Assembly: GCA_026392575.1 (NCBI GenBank)
Contig: JAPLBU010000375.1
Location: 1 to 6,375 of the forward strand
Length of the DNA: 6,375 bases
From: Actinomycetota bacterium
GTDB taxonomy: Bacteria; Actinomycetota; Actinomycetes; S36-B12
Reading direction: 5' to 3'
The translations under genes and the position numbers were made by a program. Below the pieces are notes generated by a model that worked only from the letters and a program-made list of their open reading frames with translations, was not told the origin of the DNA and did no database searches. Of the stretch, positions 1-5,546 are shown piece after piece; position 1 is the first letter of the stretch; every line of letters starts with the position of its first letter.

Positions 1-148
1 GCTGGCCGAGCTCACAGACTGGATGCAGGCGCACGAATACGAGTCGGTGGGCCAGCTGCGGGGGAGCGTCGCACAGCATGCGGTTAAGGACCCTGGGGCC
101 TACGAGCGGGCCCAGTACCAGCGGGTGCTGTCCTCCTGGCAGCACTGA
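1..148 (+). CDS. Dihydroorotate dehydrogenase-like protein, C-terminal end (partial)
   Basis: Only the last 48 codons are in the window, read from base 2 to a TGA at 146-148. The visible peptide runs through TDWMQAHEYESVGQLRGSV to AYERAQYQRVLSSWQH. A closing segment of the form 'W-x-x-x-x-x-Y-E-S-V-x-Q-L-R-G-S' followed by 'ER-x-x-Y-x-x-V-L' is, from memory, typical of the C-terminus of actinobacterial dihydroorotate dehydrogenase-like flavoproteins (a TIM-barrel family related to PyrD/PreA). The FMN-binding and catalytic parts lie upstream of the window, so activity cannot be judged. The next gene begins 26 bases downstream on the same strand, so co-transcription is possible. The assignment rests on one short conserved tail. 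Confidence 0.65.
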   Translation, partial: LAELTDWMQAHEYESVGQLRGSVAQHAVKDPGAYERAQYQRVLSSWQH

Positions 149-174
149 ACCGAGGTCAGTGGCACAATCTCGGC

Positions 175-1218
175 ATGCCCCCCATCGATCAGTACGTCCC
201 TGACGCGGCCCGCTACGACGGGCGCATGCCCTACCGTCGATGTGGGCGCAGCGGCCTGTTGCTACCCGCTGTCTCCCTCGGCTTCTGGCACAACTTCGGC
301 GACGACAAGCCGATCGAGACGCAGCGGGCGATCATGCGTCGGGCCTTCGACCTCGGTGTCACGCACTTCGATCTGGCCAACAACTACGGCCCGCCCTACG
401 GCACCGCGGAGATCAACGCCGGGCGCATCCTGCGAGAGGACTTCGGCGGGCTGCGCGACGAACTGGTGATCTCGACCAAGGCCGGCTGGGACATGTGGTC
501 AGGGCCCTACGGCGATCTCGCATCGCGCAAGCACCTGCTGGCCAGCCTCGACCAGAGCCTTGGCCGCCTCGGCCTCGACTATGTGGACGTCTTCTACAGC
601 CATCGGCCCGACCCCGACACGCCGTTGGCCGAGACGATGGGTGCGCTGCACACGGCCGTCCAGCAGGGCAAGGCGCTTTACGCGGGCATCTCGTCCTACT
701 CGCCGAGCCGGGCCCTCGAGGCCGCCCGCATCCTCGCCGATCTCGGCACGCCGCTGCTCATCCACCAGCCGTCGTACTCGATGCTCAACCGCTGGATCGA
801 GGACGGTCTCCTCGACGCGCTCCAGGAGGTCGGCGCGGGCGCGATCACGTTCAGCCCGCTTGCGCAGGGGCTGCTCACCAACAGATACCTCGACGGGGTG
901 CCGGCAGGATCGCGGGCATCGGAGGACAAGTCGCTCTTCCCGAGCATGCTGTCGGACGAGAACCTCGACCGCATCCGCGGCCTCGCGGCCATCGCGGCTC
1001 GACGGGGTCAGTCGCTGGCGCAGATGGCGGTGGCCTGGACGCTACGAGATGACCGGGTGACGACCACCCTGCTGGGTGCCAGCAGCGTGGCTCAGCTCGA
1101 GGAGACCGTGCAGGCGGTGCACAATCTCCAGTTCACCGATACCGAGCTCGCGGAGATCGACGAGTTCGCGATCAACGGCGACATCAACCTCTGGGCCGCC
1201 CAGTCCCTGATCCCATGA
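175..1218 (+). CDS. gpr: Aldo/keto reductase, YghZ/Gpr-like (L-glyceraldehyde 3-phosphate reductase family, AKR14)
   Basis: This is a complete 347-residue cytosolic NADPH-dependent aldo/keto reductase. Its closest recognisable relative is E. coli YghZ (Gpr), which reduces L-glyceraldehyde 3-phosphate and detoxifies methylglyoxal. Shared blocks include MPYRRCGRSGL (18-28), SLGFWHNFG (34-42), THFDLANNYGPP (63-74), SRKHLLASLDQSL (117-129), LLIHQPSYSMLNRW (194-207), FSPLAQGLLT (226-235) and a C-terminal NLW. The AKR catalytic tetrad is intact: D66, Y71, K102 and H143. LLGAS (299-303) lies in the usual C-terminal cofactor-binding region. Length matches the family (about 330-350). The ATG at 175 gives an N-terminus like E. 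coli's; M18 is the only other nearby choice and would trim the conserved lead-in. There is no Shine-Dalgarno at useful distance (GAGG at 152-155 is 19 bases away). A CACAAT hexamer lies 6 bases before the ATG, so the transcript may be leaderless. Its TGA overlaps the start of the following lipoprotein gene. Family assignment is firm; the physiological substrate is inferred. Confidence 0.93.
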   Translation: MPPIDQYVPDAARYDGRMPYRRCGRSGLLLPAVSLGFWHNFGDDKPIETQRAIMRRAFDLGVTHFDLANNYGPPYGTAEINAGRILREDFGGLRDELVISTKAGWDMWSGPYGDLASRKHLLASLDQSLGRLGLDYVDVFYSHRPDPDTPLAETMGALHTAVQQGKALYAGISSYSPSRALEAARILADLGTPLLIHQPSYSMLNRWIEDGLLDALQEVGAGAITFSPLAQGLLTNRYLDGVPAGSRASEDKSLFPSMLSDENLDRIRGLAAIAARRGQSLAQMAVAWTLRDDRVTTTLLGASSVAQLEETVQAVHNLQFTDTELAEIDEFAINGDINLWAAQSLIP

Positions 1219-1826
1219 GGCGCGTCCTCCTGTCTGTCGCGGCCGTCGCCCTCGCGGCGGCATCCCTCGCGGCCTGCAGTTCCGACCCGGAAGCGACCGC
1301 TCCGTCGGCCTCCCCGAGCCCGACACCCACACCGACGCCGTCGTCCGTGGTGTGGGCGGGCGCGGTGTGCGTCGAGCGCGACAACCTGAAGGCGGCGGTC
1401 AGCGCATTGGGTCGCAACCTGTCGTACGACGTGACATCCGACCGATCCGCGATCGAGCAGATCGACCGGCAGTTGCGTCTGCAGGTGCTGTCGGTAGCCA
1501 ATGCAGCAGATCAGCTGAGCACGGCTTTGCAGGGTGTGCCCGTCGACTTCGTCGCGGCGAACGATCTCGTCGTAACGGTGACAAAGGCGAAGGGCGACAC
1601 GAGCGATGCCGTCACGCAGGTCACGACCAGTCTCGACGCAGCGATCTCGGCAGACAACATCCTGACCGGGGTGGCCGAGGCGGGCAAGGCGCTCGTGGCG
1701 GCGAAGGCGGCCTTCGAGGCCGGCCAGGTGCTCCTCTCGACGGTCGTCGACGCCACGTCGACAGCCTCCGGCGAACTGGGGGATGCGTTCGACGCTGCCC
1801 CCGAGTGCGTGGCGGCCGCCTCCTAG
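1215..1826 (+). CDS. Putative lipoprotein, function unknown
   Basis: I do not recognise a family for this 203-residue protein. It begins with a lipoprotein signal peptide: basic MRR, a hydrophobic stretch (about 4-16), and lipobox S-L-A-A-C with lipidated C21. A Ser/Pro/Thr-rich linker (about 22-44, with PTPTPTP) follows, as expected for an anchored exported protein. The rest (about 50-195) is Ala/Val-rich and probably all-helical, with heptad-like spacing. Only two other cysteines exist, C52 near the start and C198 near the end of this domain, and they could form a disulfide closing a helical bundle. The ATG at 1215 overlaps the TGA of the reductase gene (ATGA, 1215-1218), with no clear Shine-Dalgarno, so translation is probably coupled to termination upstream. 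The expected site is the outer face of the cytoplasmic membrane. Signal peptide and lipobox are seen directly; everything about function is unknown. Confidence 0.85.
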   Translation: MRRVLLSVAAVALAAASLAACSSDPEATAPSASPSPTPTPTPSSVVWAGAVCVERDNLKAAVSALGRNLSYDVTSDRSAIEQIDRQLRLQVLSVANAADQLSTALQGVPVDFVAANDLVVTVTKAKGDTSDAVTQVTTSLDAAISADNILTGVAEAGKALVAAKAAFEAGQVLLSTVVDATSTASGELGDAFDAAPECVAAAS

Positions 1827-1830
1827 GAAC

Positions 1831-1853
1831 CGGGCCGCTCGGCGAGCGGCCCG
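1831..1853 (+). terminator. GC-rich hairpin just downstream of the lipoprotein gene, possible terminator
   Basis: A perfect 10-base-pair stem, CGGGCCGCTC (1831-1840) against GAGCGGCCCG (1844-1853), encloses a GGC loop and starts 4 bases after the lipoprotein stop codon. Placement suits transcription termination, but the bases that follow (TCGTGGTCG) contain no T-run, so it is not a canonical intrinsic terminator. It is also the first copy of the repeat cluster described separately, so termination may be secondary to its being a dispersed repeat. Confidence 0.4.
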
Positions 1854-1937
1854 TCGTGGTCGAACCCGGCTCGGCGAGCGGCCCGTCGTGGTCGGTTCGA
1901 CGGGGCTGGACTCAACCACAACGGGCCGCTCGGCGAG
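1831..1937. repeat. Cluster of three related palindromic (REP-like) repeat copies
   Basis: A 26-base unit, GCTCGGCGAGCGGCCC followed by GTCGTGGTCG, occurs identically at 1837-1862 and 1869-1894, a period of 32 bases. The first copy has its full left arm and folds into a perfect 10-bp stem. The second has a shortened left arm. A third copy of 16 bases, CGGGCCGCTCGGCGAG, is at 1922-1937, identical to 1831-1846. Because the unit is palindromic, 1876-1892 also pairs with 1915-1931 over 17 positions with one mismatch (position 1920), giving a second, larger possible hairpin with a 22-base loop. All of this sits in the 166-base gap between the lipoprotein and patatin genes. It resembles dispersed intergenic palindromes known in many GC-rich actinobacteria; other copies cannot be checked from this window. 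Confidence 0.75.
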
Positions 1938-1980
1938 TACCGAGACGGGCTGGTGGCACTCACCTGAGGTGGGGATCGCC

Positions 1981-1992
1981 TAGCATCAACGT
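1981..1992 (+). promoter_or_regulatory. Possible -10 element of a leaderless promoter before the patatin gene
   Basis: TAGCAT (1981-1986) matches the actinobacterial -10 pattern TANNNT and is followed by exactly 6 bases and then the GTG start at 1993. This is the geometry of leaderless transcripts, where the first transcribed base is the first base of the start codon. The purine-rich GAGGTGGGG stretch (1967-1975) ends 17 bases before the GTG, too far to act as a normal ribosome-binding site. No convincing -35 hexamer is seen at the expected distance (about 1957-1964). Confidence 0.35.
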
Positions 1993-2928
1993 GTGCCGAC
2001 GGTGGAGCTTCAGGGTGACGGGCTGGCCGTGCCGGTCGACATGTCGGCCGCGCGCGGCAGAGATCTCGACAGGACCCTTGTGCTCGGCGGCGGCGGGCTC
2101 TACTTCGTCGCCTGGCAGGTCGGCTACCTCCACGCCGCGAGCCAGGCCGGTATCGACCTGGGCAGTGCCGAGCGGGTGGTCGGCACGTCGGCCGGTTCGC
2201 TCGTGGCCACGGTGCTGTGCCACAACCGGCTGGGCTGGCTGCACACTCAAGTGTCCGCCCTCGGCCACTTCCCGGCGCTTCTCAACGCAATGGCGCCTGC
2301 CACGGGGCTTTCGCCCAGCCAGGATCGGGCGCTCATGCTCTTCGGGGGCGCGGGCGATGCGGATCCGGCGACGGTGCAGGCGATCGGCCGAGCTGCTCTG
2401 GCGGCGGCAACCCTGGACCCGACGCGCGTCCGCGCGAATCTGCGGATGATCGTGACCGCGCGTGCGTGGCCGAGTGCCGCTCTCCACACGACGTGTGTGG
2501 ATGCGTACTCGGGCGAGCGTTGTGTCGTCACGCAGGAGTCGGGTGTTCGGCCCATCAACGCGGTGGCGGCGAGCAGCGCGGTCCCGGGGATCTTCCCGCC
2601 ACAGCCCATCGGTGATCGTCGGTGCATGGACGGCGGCGTGAGCGGGACGGGGCTGCACCTCGACCTCGTTGCCGGCTCCCGACGGTCGGTGATCCTGTCC
2701 GTCTCGGACGGATCGACCGTGACCGAACCGCGGATGACCGCTCACCCCGGGAGCATCGAAACCGATTTGGCCGACCTCGCCGCGAGCGGAACGCGGATGT
2801 TTCTGCGCACACCCGTGGGCGTCGAGATCGCTGACCTGATGGACCCAACCGCTGTACCTCGTGCCCTGGCTGCGGGCGCGGAGCAGGCGCAGGGCGACCT
2901 CGATGAGCTGCGGGAGTTCTGGGCGTGA
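1993..2928 (+). CDS. Patatin-like phospholipase family protein
   Basis: This 311-residue protein belongs to the patatin-like acyl hydrolases, which use a Ser-Asp dyad to cleave fatty acyl esters from lipids. Visible elements in order are: a glycine-rich oxyanion-hole loop GGGGLYFVAWQVG (32-44); the nucleophile elbow G-T-S-A-G (64-68) with S66; the segment AVAASSAVPGIFPPQPIG (190-207), typical before the second active-site motif; and D-G-G (213-215) with catalytic D213. The loop deviates from the usual GGGx(R/K)G or GGGGxxGxAW pattern, because Y-F occupy the positions normally holding a small or basic residue and glycine. There is no signal peptide or membrane segment, so it is probably cytosolic. 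The GTG at 1993 is the open-frame start; M17 (2041) is the alternative and would still keep all motifs. The TGA overlaps the GTG start of tag (GTGA, 2925-2928). Substrate cannot be inferred. Confidence 0.88.
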   Translation: MPTVELQGDGLAVPVDMSAARGRDLDRTLVLGGGGLYFVAWQVGYLHAASQAGIDLGSAERVVGTSAGSLVATVLCHNRLGWLHTQVSALGHFPALLNAMAPATGLSPSQDRALMLFGGAGDADPATVQAIGRAALAAATLDPTRVRANLRMIVTARAWPSAALHTTCVDAYSGERCVVTQESGVRPINAVAASSAVPGIFPPQPIGDRRCMDGGVSGTGLHLDLVAGSRRSVILSVSDGSTVTEPRMTAHPGSIETDLADLAASGTRMFLRTPVGVEIADLMDPTAVPRALAAGAEQAQGDLDELREFWA

Positions 2929-3494
2929 GCGAGGACGGGCTCGTGCGCTGTCCGTGGGGTGACTCGACTCCGGACTACCGCGCCTACCACGACACGGAGT
3001 GGGGGCGTCCTGTGCACGGGGACGTCGCGCTCTTCGAGCGCATCACCCTCGAGGCATTCCAGTCGGGTCTGTCATGGCTGACGATCCTGCGCAAGCGGGT
3101 CGCCTTTCGTTCCGCCTTCGCCGAGTTCGATGCCATCGAGGTGGCGCGGTTCGACGAGTCGGACGTCGAGCGACTCATGGCCGATGAGGCGATCGTGCGC
3201 AACCGCCGCAAGATCGAGGCAACGATCACCAATGCCCGCGCGCTCGTTGACCTGCACGCGGCGGGGGACACCCTCGACGCCTTGGTGTGGTCGTACGCTC
3301 CTGTGCGCCGTGGCAGACCGGAGACGATGGCGCAGGTGCCCGCCAGCACTCCTGAGTCCCTCGCACTCAGCAAGGCGTTGAAGGCAAAGGGTTTTGTGTT
3401 CGTCGGACCAACGACGATGTACGCCGCGATGCAGGCCTGCGGACTCGTCGACGATCACCTCGTCGACTGCCACGTAGTGTCCGCAGAAAGCTAG
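2925..3494 (+). CDS. tag: DNA-3-methyladenine glycosylase I
   Basis: This 189-residue base-excision repair enzyme removes 3-methyladenine from alkylated DNA, leaving an abasic site. Hallmarks relative to E. coli Tag are: RCPWG (8-12), YHDTEWG (21-27), LEAFQSGLSWLTILRKR (42-58), LSKALKAKGFVFVGPTTMYA (148-167) and MQACGLVDDHLVDC (169-182). The four zinc ligands of the Tag family correspond to C9, H22, H178 and C182, all present. E43 and W51 correspond to the base-recognition residues E38 and W46 of E. coli. Length equals the family norm (about 187-190), so the gene is complete. The GTG start at 2925 has a GGGAG Shine-Dalgarno at 2912-2916 (8-base spacing) inside the preceding patatin gene and overlaps that gene's TGA, so the two are probably co-translated. 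The stop TAG (3492-3494) is shared in a CTAG with the convergent gene. No alkylation-responsive regulator is visible nearby. Confidence 0.96.
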   Translation: MSEDGLVRCPWGDSTPDYRAYHDTEWGRPVHGDVALFERITLEAFQSGLSWLTILRKRVAFRSAFAEFDAIEVARFDESDVERLMADEAIVRNRRKIEATITNARALVDLHAAGDTLDALVWSYAPVRRGRPETMAQVPASTPESLALSKALKAKGFVFVGPTTMYAAMQACGLVDDHLVDCHVVSAES

Positions 3495-4458
3495 GCGGCG
3501 GCAGGTTCGGGTGTTGGTGGATCGTTACCGGGGTACGGATGCTCGGGGTCTCGTCCGGTGAGGTACTTGGCGACGCTGTAGACGGCTCCGGCGATCGGGA
3601 CGGCGATCAGTGCGCCGACGATCCCCATGGCGATACTGCCCGCGGCAATGGCGGCGACGATCGCCAGCGGGTGCAGGCTCACGGCCTTGCCCATGACGAG
3701 CGGCTGCAGCACGTCACCGTCGAATGAGCCGACGAGGACGGTGAGGCCGATGACCAAGAGCGCCGTGAGCGGGCCCTTCTCCGCAAGAGCCACGATGGCC
3801 GCGAAGAAGGTGGCGACCGGCGCACCGATGACCGGGATGAAGGCTCCGATGAACACCACAGCGGCCAGCGCGGGAGCCAGCGGAACCCCCAGGATCGTGA
3901 GTCCGATGAAGACGAGCATCGCATCGGCGAACGCAACGATGACGATTCCGCGGGTGTAGCCCGAGATGGCATCCCAGGCGAGGTGCCCCGACGTGTTGAT
4001 GGGCGTCTGGATCGGCTTCGGCATCCAGCTGATGATCCAGCCCCAGATCGTGGTCGGGGTCAGCAGGAAGAAGACAACGGCGTACATGAAGACCGAAGCC
4101 GCGACGACGAGCGTGCCGACCGAGCCGAGCGCGCCCGCGACATCGCCCAACAGCGTCCCCCCGAAGCCCTTTGCCCAGTTCTCGACATTGGTCAGCATGC
4201 TGCTGATGTTCGCGTCGCTCATGTGCAGGGGGCCGTCCTTCAGCCACGCCTCTACGTCGGTGAGGCCGGTCTGCAGCGAGATCAGCAGCTTCGGTCCCTC
4301 ACCGATGGATGGACGGGGAAGATCACGTCGAGGATGTAGCCCGCCACCACTACCCCGGCGAGAACGATGAGGACGCGCCACGTGAGTCCTGAGACGAGTT
4401 TCAGCGTCCTGGGAATCCCATCGCCGGGATCCCCACCGGTCGGCGCGATGCTGCTCAT
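3491..4458 (-). pseudogene. AI-2E/PerM-family transporter, disrupted by a frameshift with an internal deletion
   Basis: The long C-terminal part, in frame from about 4306 down to the TAG at 3493-3491 (271 residues), is clearly an AI-2E (UPF0118/PerM) membrane protein. It shows DGPLHMSDANI in the soluble domain, then about five membrane segments with VVFIGAFIPVIGAPVATF, VLQPLVMGKAVSLHPLAIV and GIVGALIAVPIAGAV. The natural N-terminus is in a different frame: ATG at 4458-4456, overlapping the upstream cupin stop (ATGA), then 58 codons including the first membrane helix LTWRVLIVLAGVVVAGYILD (residues 25-44), ending at TGA 4284-4282. The frames switch near 4304-4318, at a GATGGATGG tandem. Joining them still leaves no second and third membrane segments (about 60 residues short of the family), so bases seem lost out of frame. 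The C-terminal frame stays open to 4528, but that upstream stretch is Arg/Ser-rich and unlike the family. An internal ATG at 4222 could give a truncated product. An assembly error is the alternative. Confidence 0.75.
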
Positions 4459-4814
4459 GCGTCGAGATTATGCGCGGAGCGCTCCCCGATGTCGGGGACG
4501 GTGATCTCGTCGTCGGAGGCGCGGGCAACCAGGTAGGTCGAGTCCTCGAGGAACTTCACGGAGAAGAAGCCGCCGGGCGCCTGATAGACGCCGGCGTCGC
4601 CTGCGCCGAGCACGGCCTCGTCGATCTGGATGCAGCCGCTCACGACATAAGTCACGCAGCCCTTGCTGTAGCCGTGGGCGGGAACCACATCGCCGGAGCG
4701 GCCGTGGACGACGGTGAGCATCGCGCCGTCGGTGCGAAGCCGAGTCACCTCGGATCCCAGAACGTTCTTCTCCCATTCCAGGTCGGAGTGGGGGACAGGG
4801 GTGAATGCCGACAT
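4455..4814 (-). CDS. Small cupin-like protein
   Basis: This 119-residue single-domain protein has a probable cupin fold, a compact beta-barrel that often binds a metal and a small substrate. The pattern G-D-V-V-P-A-H-G-Y-S-K-G-C-V-T-Y-V-V-S-G (41-60) aligns with cupin motif 1, and G-D-A-G-V-Y-Q-A-P-G-G (72-82) with motif 2. The canonical ligands are mostly missing: H47 is present, but the second His of HxH is Tyr49, the Glu is absent, and the motif 2 His is replaced within FFS (83-85). It may therefore bind no metal, or use a different set; C53 and C61 are nearby. The ATG at 4814 is chosen over the longer open frame because GAGGAG (4826-4821) lies 6 bases upstream and the extra residues would overlap the VOC gene. 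It lies 22 bases after the VOC gene and overlaps the next gene by ATGA, so it is the middle gene of a three-gene unit. Function unknown. Confidence 0.75.
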   Translation of the reverse strand: MSAFTPVPHSDLEWEKNVLGSEVTRLRTDGAMLTVVHGRSGDVVPAHGYSKGCVTYVVSGCIQIDEAVLGAGDAGVYQAPGGFFSVKFLEDSTYLVARASDDEITVPDIGERSAHNLDA

Positions 4815-4820
4815 GTGCTG

Positions 4821-4826
4821 CTCCTC
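4821..4826 (-). promoter_or_regulatory. Shine-Dalgarno deciding the cupin-like gene start
   Basis: GAGGAG on the minus strand (complement of CTCCTC) lies 6 bases before the ATG at 4814. The open frame continues upstream to 4928, but the extension would lie inside the VOC gene and has no comparable site, so this element fixes the start. Confidence 0.7.
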
Positions 4827-4836
4827 GATCGGGTGG

Positions 4837-5469
4837 TCAGTCGATACGGACAGAGCCGTGCGGGGTGGTGAACCACAGGGCGACGAGGCCGGGCTCCTCG
4901 GCCTCCACCCATTCGACGGTAATTCCATCTAGGGGGACTTCGTGATCTGTTCCGAGCCAGCCCGAGATCGCGTCCGGATCGCCGCACATCTCCACGCGCT
5001 CGAGAACGACCGAGCCGCCGGTCGACGGGTGGTCGGATGCCGGGCTGGACCACTGGACGAAGAAGGGCAGCTGGGCATCATCCATGACGTCGAGGACGCC
5101 GATCTGATGCCAGCACAGGTCGTGGCCGTCGGGGCGGATGCGGTGACCTGACCGGGCCTCGCGACCCAGACGCGTCTCCATCGGCGAGATGTCGTCGACG
5201 GACACGGCCCAGCTCATCCAGCCGCCGCCGTCTGCGGCCCGTTGGGCAACCGCACGGCCGAACGGGGCCTTGTCGGCAGCGGGGTGATCGAGTGCCGAGA
5301 CGACCTCGATGTAGCAGCCGTTGGCGAGCGGCAGGATGAAGTTGCGGGTGCCGAACGAGGGGTGCCGACCCCCATCGACGAAGGTCGACCCGAGGTCGCT
5401 GCCGATGCGCTGAACGACATCGGCAAGCTCGGTCGTCGTGCAGGCGTAGGAGATGTGATCGAGCCGCAT
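4837..5469 (-). CDS. VOC family protein, glyoxalase-like domain
   Basis: This 210-residue protein belongs to the vicinal oxygen chelate superfamily, most like the single-chain glyoxalase-like group (Pfam Glyoxalase_3 type). It opens with MRLDHISYAC, the beta strand that carries the first metal-ligand His in this superfamily (H5). GTRNFILPLANGCYIEVVSA (40-59) follows, with E55 in the second ligand-bearing strand. PFFVQWSSPASDHPS (136-149) is typical of this group, and the C-terminal half (about 154-210) looks like a further, weaker module ending WFTTPHGSVRID. No signal peptide or membrane segment is seen, so it is cytosolic. The ATG at 5469 is preferred over the longer open frame: AGGA (5480-5477) sits 7 bases upstream and homology begins at MRLDH. 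It is the first gene of the minus-strand unit and diverges from the flippase-like gene across 77 bases. Its reaction cannot be predicted; superfamily members include dioxygenases, lyases, isomerases and resistance proteins. Confidence 0.85.
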   Translation of the reverse strand: MRLDHISYACTTTELADVVQRIGSDLGSTFVDGGRHPSFGTRNFILPLANGCYIEVVSALDHPAADKAPFGRAVAQRAADGGGWMSWAVSVDDISPMETRLGREARSGHRIRPDGHDLCWHQIGVLDVMDDAQLPFFVQWSSPASDHPSTGGSVVLERVEMCGDPDAISGWLGTDHEVPLDGITVEWVEAEEPGLVALWFTTPHGSVRID

Positions 5470-5476
5470 GGTTGCA

Positions 5477-5480
5477 TCCT
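5477..5480 (-). promoter_or_regulatory. Shine-Dalgarno deciding the VOC gene start
   Basis: AGGA on the minus strand lies 7 bases before the ATG at 5469. The open frame runs upstream to 5571, across the start of the divergent gene, but that extension carries no family similarity, so this site supports the shorter form. Confidence 0.5.
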
Positions 5481-5531
5481 GCCCAATGCCCGATTCGGCC
5501 CTGCAGTTGCCCCCCGTATTCGCCCGGATGT

Positions 5532-5537
5532 GGGAGG
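5532..5537 (+). promoter_or_regulatory. Shine-Dalgarno of the flippase-like gene
   Basis: GGGAGG lies 9 bases before the ATG at 5547 and is the clearest ribosome-binding site on the plus strand. It sits in the 77-base divergent intergenic stretch 5470-5546, which must hold promoters for both directions. I could not pick a confident -35/-10 pair for either. Confidence 0.65.
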
Positions 5538-5546
5538 CTCTAGGGC

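Noticed and set aside
1321..1346. A possible tandem DNA repeat (ACACCCACACCGACGCCG-like)
   Set aside because: It simply encodes the Pro/Thr linker behind the lipobox, which is common in actinobacterial lipoproteins.
1092..1919. A 275-residue minus-strand open frame opposite the lipoprotein gene
   Set aside because: Its product is Arg-rich without motifs, while the plus strand has a clean signal peptide and lipobox coupled to the upstream gene.
1831..1937. CRISPR array
   Set aside because: Only two full copies and one partial, spaced by 6 and 27 bases with unequal arms, and no cas genes; it fits a palindromic intergenic repeat instead.
1352..2449. A long plus-strand open frame spanning the lipoprotein, the repeat cluster and the patatin start
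   Set aside because: The product is Arg/Gly/Pro-rich with no domain, and it runs through two well-supported genes in another frame; a typical high-GC shadow frame.
1960..2745. A 261-residue minus-strand open frame opposite the patatin gene
   Set aside because: Arg/His-rich composition and no recognisable motif; fully explained by high GC opposite a real gene with clear catalytic motifs.
4459..4528. Upstream extension of the AI-2E frame as the true N-terminus
   Set aside because: It would overlap the cupin-like gene and its residues (rich in Arg, Ser, Pro) do not resemble the family; the real first helix is readable in the other frame from 4458.
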